From positions 496,001-560,000 of the forward strand of contig NZ_FMVC01000004.1 of assembly GCF_900101855.1 (NCBI RefSeq): a stretch of DNA of 64,000 nucleotides. The letters run 5' to 3'. Under the pieces are notes generated by a model. That model did not search any database. It was not told the origin of the DNA and saw only the letters and a program-made list of their open reading frames with translations. The translations under genes were made by a program, and so were the position numbers. Source of the DNA: Flavobacterium anhuiense. GTDB lineage: Bacteria > Bacteroidota > Bacteroidia > Flavobacteriales > Flavobacteriaceae. Numbering within the stretch: the first letter of the stretch is position 1; every line of letters begins with the position of its first letter. Positions 63,299-64,000 of the stretch are shown here, in pieces.

Positions 63299-63422
63299 TT
63301 AGATTTCCGATTTTAGATTTCTGATTTTAGATTTTAGATTTTAGATTACTTGCTAAATCTTAAATTTTAAACAACAACATTTCAATCAAAAATCTAAAAT
63401 CAAAAATCAACAATCTACAATC
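63299..63422. repeat. GATTTTAGATT-type inverted repeat filling the intergenic gap
   Basis: Left part 63299-63348 repeats GATTTTAGATTTT in tandem; right part 63385-63422 carries the complement (AATCTAAAATCAAAAATCAA). It occupies the whole gap between the ABC ATPase and the PduO-type gene, ending 3 nt before the latter's ATG. Confidence 0.65.
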
Positions 63423-63425
63423 ACC

Positions 63426-63995
63426 ATGAAAGTATATACCAAAACAGGCGATAAAGGCACAACGGCTCTTTTTGGAGGAACTCGCGTACCAAAAGATCAC
63501 ATCAGAATTGACAGTTATGGAACTGTTGATGAGCTGAATTCTTATATTGGATTAATTCGCGATCAGGAAATGGATTCGCATTACAAAACCATTTTAATCG
63601 AAATCCAAGATCGCCTTTTTACGATTGGTGCCATTTTGGCAACTCCACAAGAGAAAGAAGTTTTAAAAAACGGAAAACTTCGCCTGGAAAATCTCGGAAT
63701 AATTGAATCAGATATTGAATTACTCGAAAACGAAATAGATAAAATGGACGAGAGTCTTCCGCCAATGACTCATTTTGTTTTGCCTGGAGGGCACCCTACC
63801 GTGTCACATTGTCATATAGCACGCTGTATTTGCCGTCGTGCAGAACGTTTAGCAGTGCATTTAAGTCATAATGAACACGTTCCGGAAATAGCAATACAGT
63901 ACCTAAACCGACTTTCTGACTACCTTTTTGTCTTGGCACGAAAGTTGTCCTCAGACTTAAAAGCGGAGGAAGTGAAATGGATTCCAAGAAAGTAA
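63426..63995 (+). CDS. PduO-type cob(I)alamin adenosyltransferase
   Basis: 189 residues, complete. MKVYTKTGDKGTTALFGGTRVPKDHIRIDSYGTVDELNSYIG is the ATP-binding N-terminus; the five-helix bundle continues with LPGGHPTVSHCHIARCICRRAERL and LNRLSDYLFVLARKL. It transfers the adenosyl group of ATP to reduced cobalamin to give adenosylcobalamin. Other B12 genes are not in the window, but the radical SAM protein at 28318 is a potential cobalamin user. Confidence 0.95.
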   Translation: MKVYTKTGDKGTTALFGGTRVPKDHIRIDSYGTVDELNSYIGLIRDQEMDSHYKTILIEIQDRLFTIGAILATPQEKEVLKNGKLRLENLGIIESDIELLENEIDKMDESLPPMTHFVLPGGHPTVSHCHIARCICRRAERLAVHLSHNEHVPEIAIQYLNRLSDYLFVLARKLSSDLKAEEVKWIPRK

Positions 63996-64000
63996 ACAGT

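Noticed and set aside
13661..63422. CRISPR array
   Set aside because: The repeats are palindromic, isolated and unequal in spacing; no run of regular repeat-spacer units and no cas gene.
1..64000. tRNA or rRNA genes
   Set aside because: No cloverleaf-like segments with GTTCRA-type T-arms or rRNA-like GC-rich blocks were noticed by eye; a tRNAscan search would be needed to exclude them.

Overview
The window looks like a chromosomal segment of a Flavobacterium-like member of the Bacteroidota. The grounds are low GC with A/T-rich intergenic gaps, SusC/SusD pairs, a type IX secretion (T9SS) type-B C-terminal domain, bacillithiol gene bshC, the rpmB-rpmG-DUF4295-ftsY block, candidate promoters of the TTTG-N19-TAnnTTTG type, few Shine-Dalgarno sequences, and many intergenic palindromic repeats of kinds I associate with flavobacteria. 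The genus is inferred; no rRNA is present to confirm it.

Positions 1-22281 are dominated by a beta-mannan (galacto/glucomannan) utilisation locus. On the minus strand lie SusC, SusD, a TIG-domain surface lipoprotein and a GH27 alpha-galactosidase cut by the window edge, with an AraC-type regulator upstream. Divergently on the plus strand are a GH26 mannanase lipoprotein, a GPH-type sugar permease, a GH130 mannosylglucose phosphorylase, an AGE-family epimerase and a GH5 mannanase lipoprotein. Further on come an aldo/keto reductase, an HdeD-like membrane protein, and a minus-strand GH3 beta-glucosidase, SASA-type esterase and CE2-type esterase. Together they describe surface cleavage and deacetylation of mannan, import of oligosaccharides, periplasmic debranching, and cytosolic epimerisation plus phosphorolysis of mannobiose to mannose-1-phosphate and glucose.

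Positions 22498-41715 hold cell-wall enzymes (NlpC/P60, L,D-transpeptidase), a DUF1573 protein, a two-component system, a metallo-beta-lactamase-fold hydrolase converging on a B12-type radical SAM protein, a 1199-residue T9SS-exported protein, an MHS-type MFS transporter, bshC, a membrane acyltransferase, ndk, a DUF721 protein, a small lipoprotein and a beta-lactamase-fold hydrolase.

Positions 41716-63995 are mainly housekeeping: ftsY, ribosomal proteins L28/L33, cinA, an orphan Hpt protein, an FAH-family enzyme, a DnaQ-like exonuclease, a 2-oxoacid dehydrogenase E2, a glycosyltransferase, a BamA-like barrel, capsule/exopolysaccharide genes, an ABC-F ATPase, a four-helix-bundle gene, an FKBP isomerase, a methyltransferase, a pyocin-knob protein, a LolD-like ATPase and a PduO-type cobalamin adenosyltransferase. 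Two very small genes (54 and 50 codons) and an XRE-regulator relic are annotated from direct reading.

The most unusual structure is at 58558-59054. A four-helix-bundle (S23-family) gene is enclosed by near-perfect inverted repeats, the architecture of the intervening sequences known from 23S rRNA genes, but here it sits between protein genes. A gene-less relative of the same repeats fills the gap at 46241-46321. Several other palindromic repeat families lie in intergenic gaps, and two copies of repeat-like sequence appear in frame inside the radical SAM gene.
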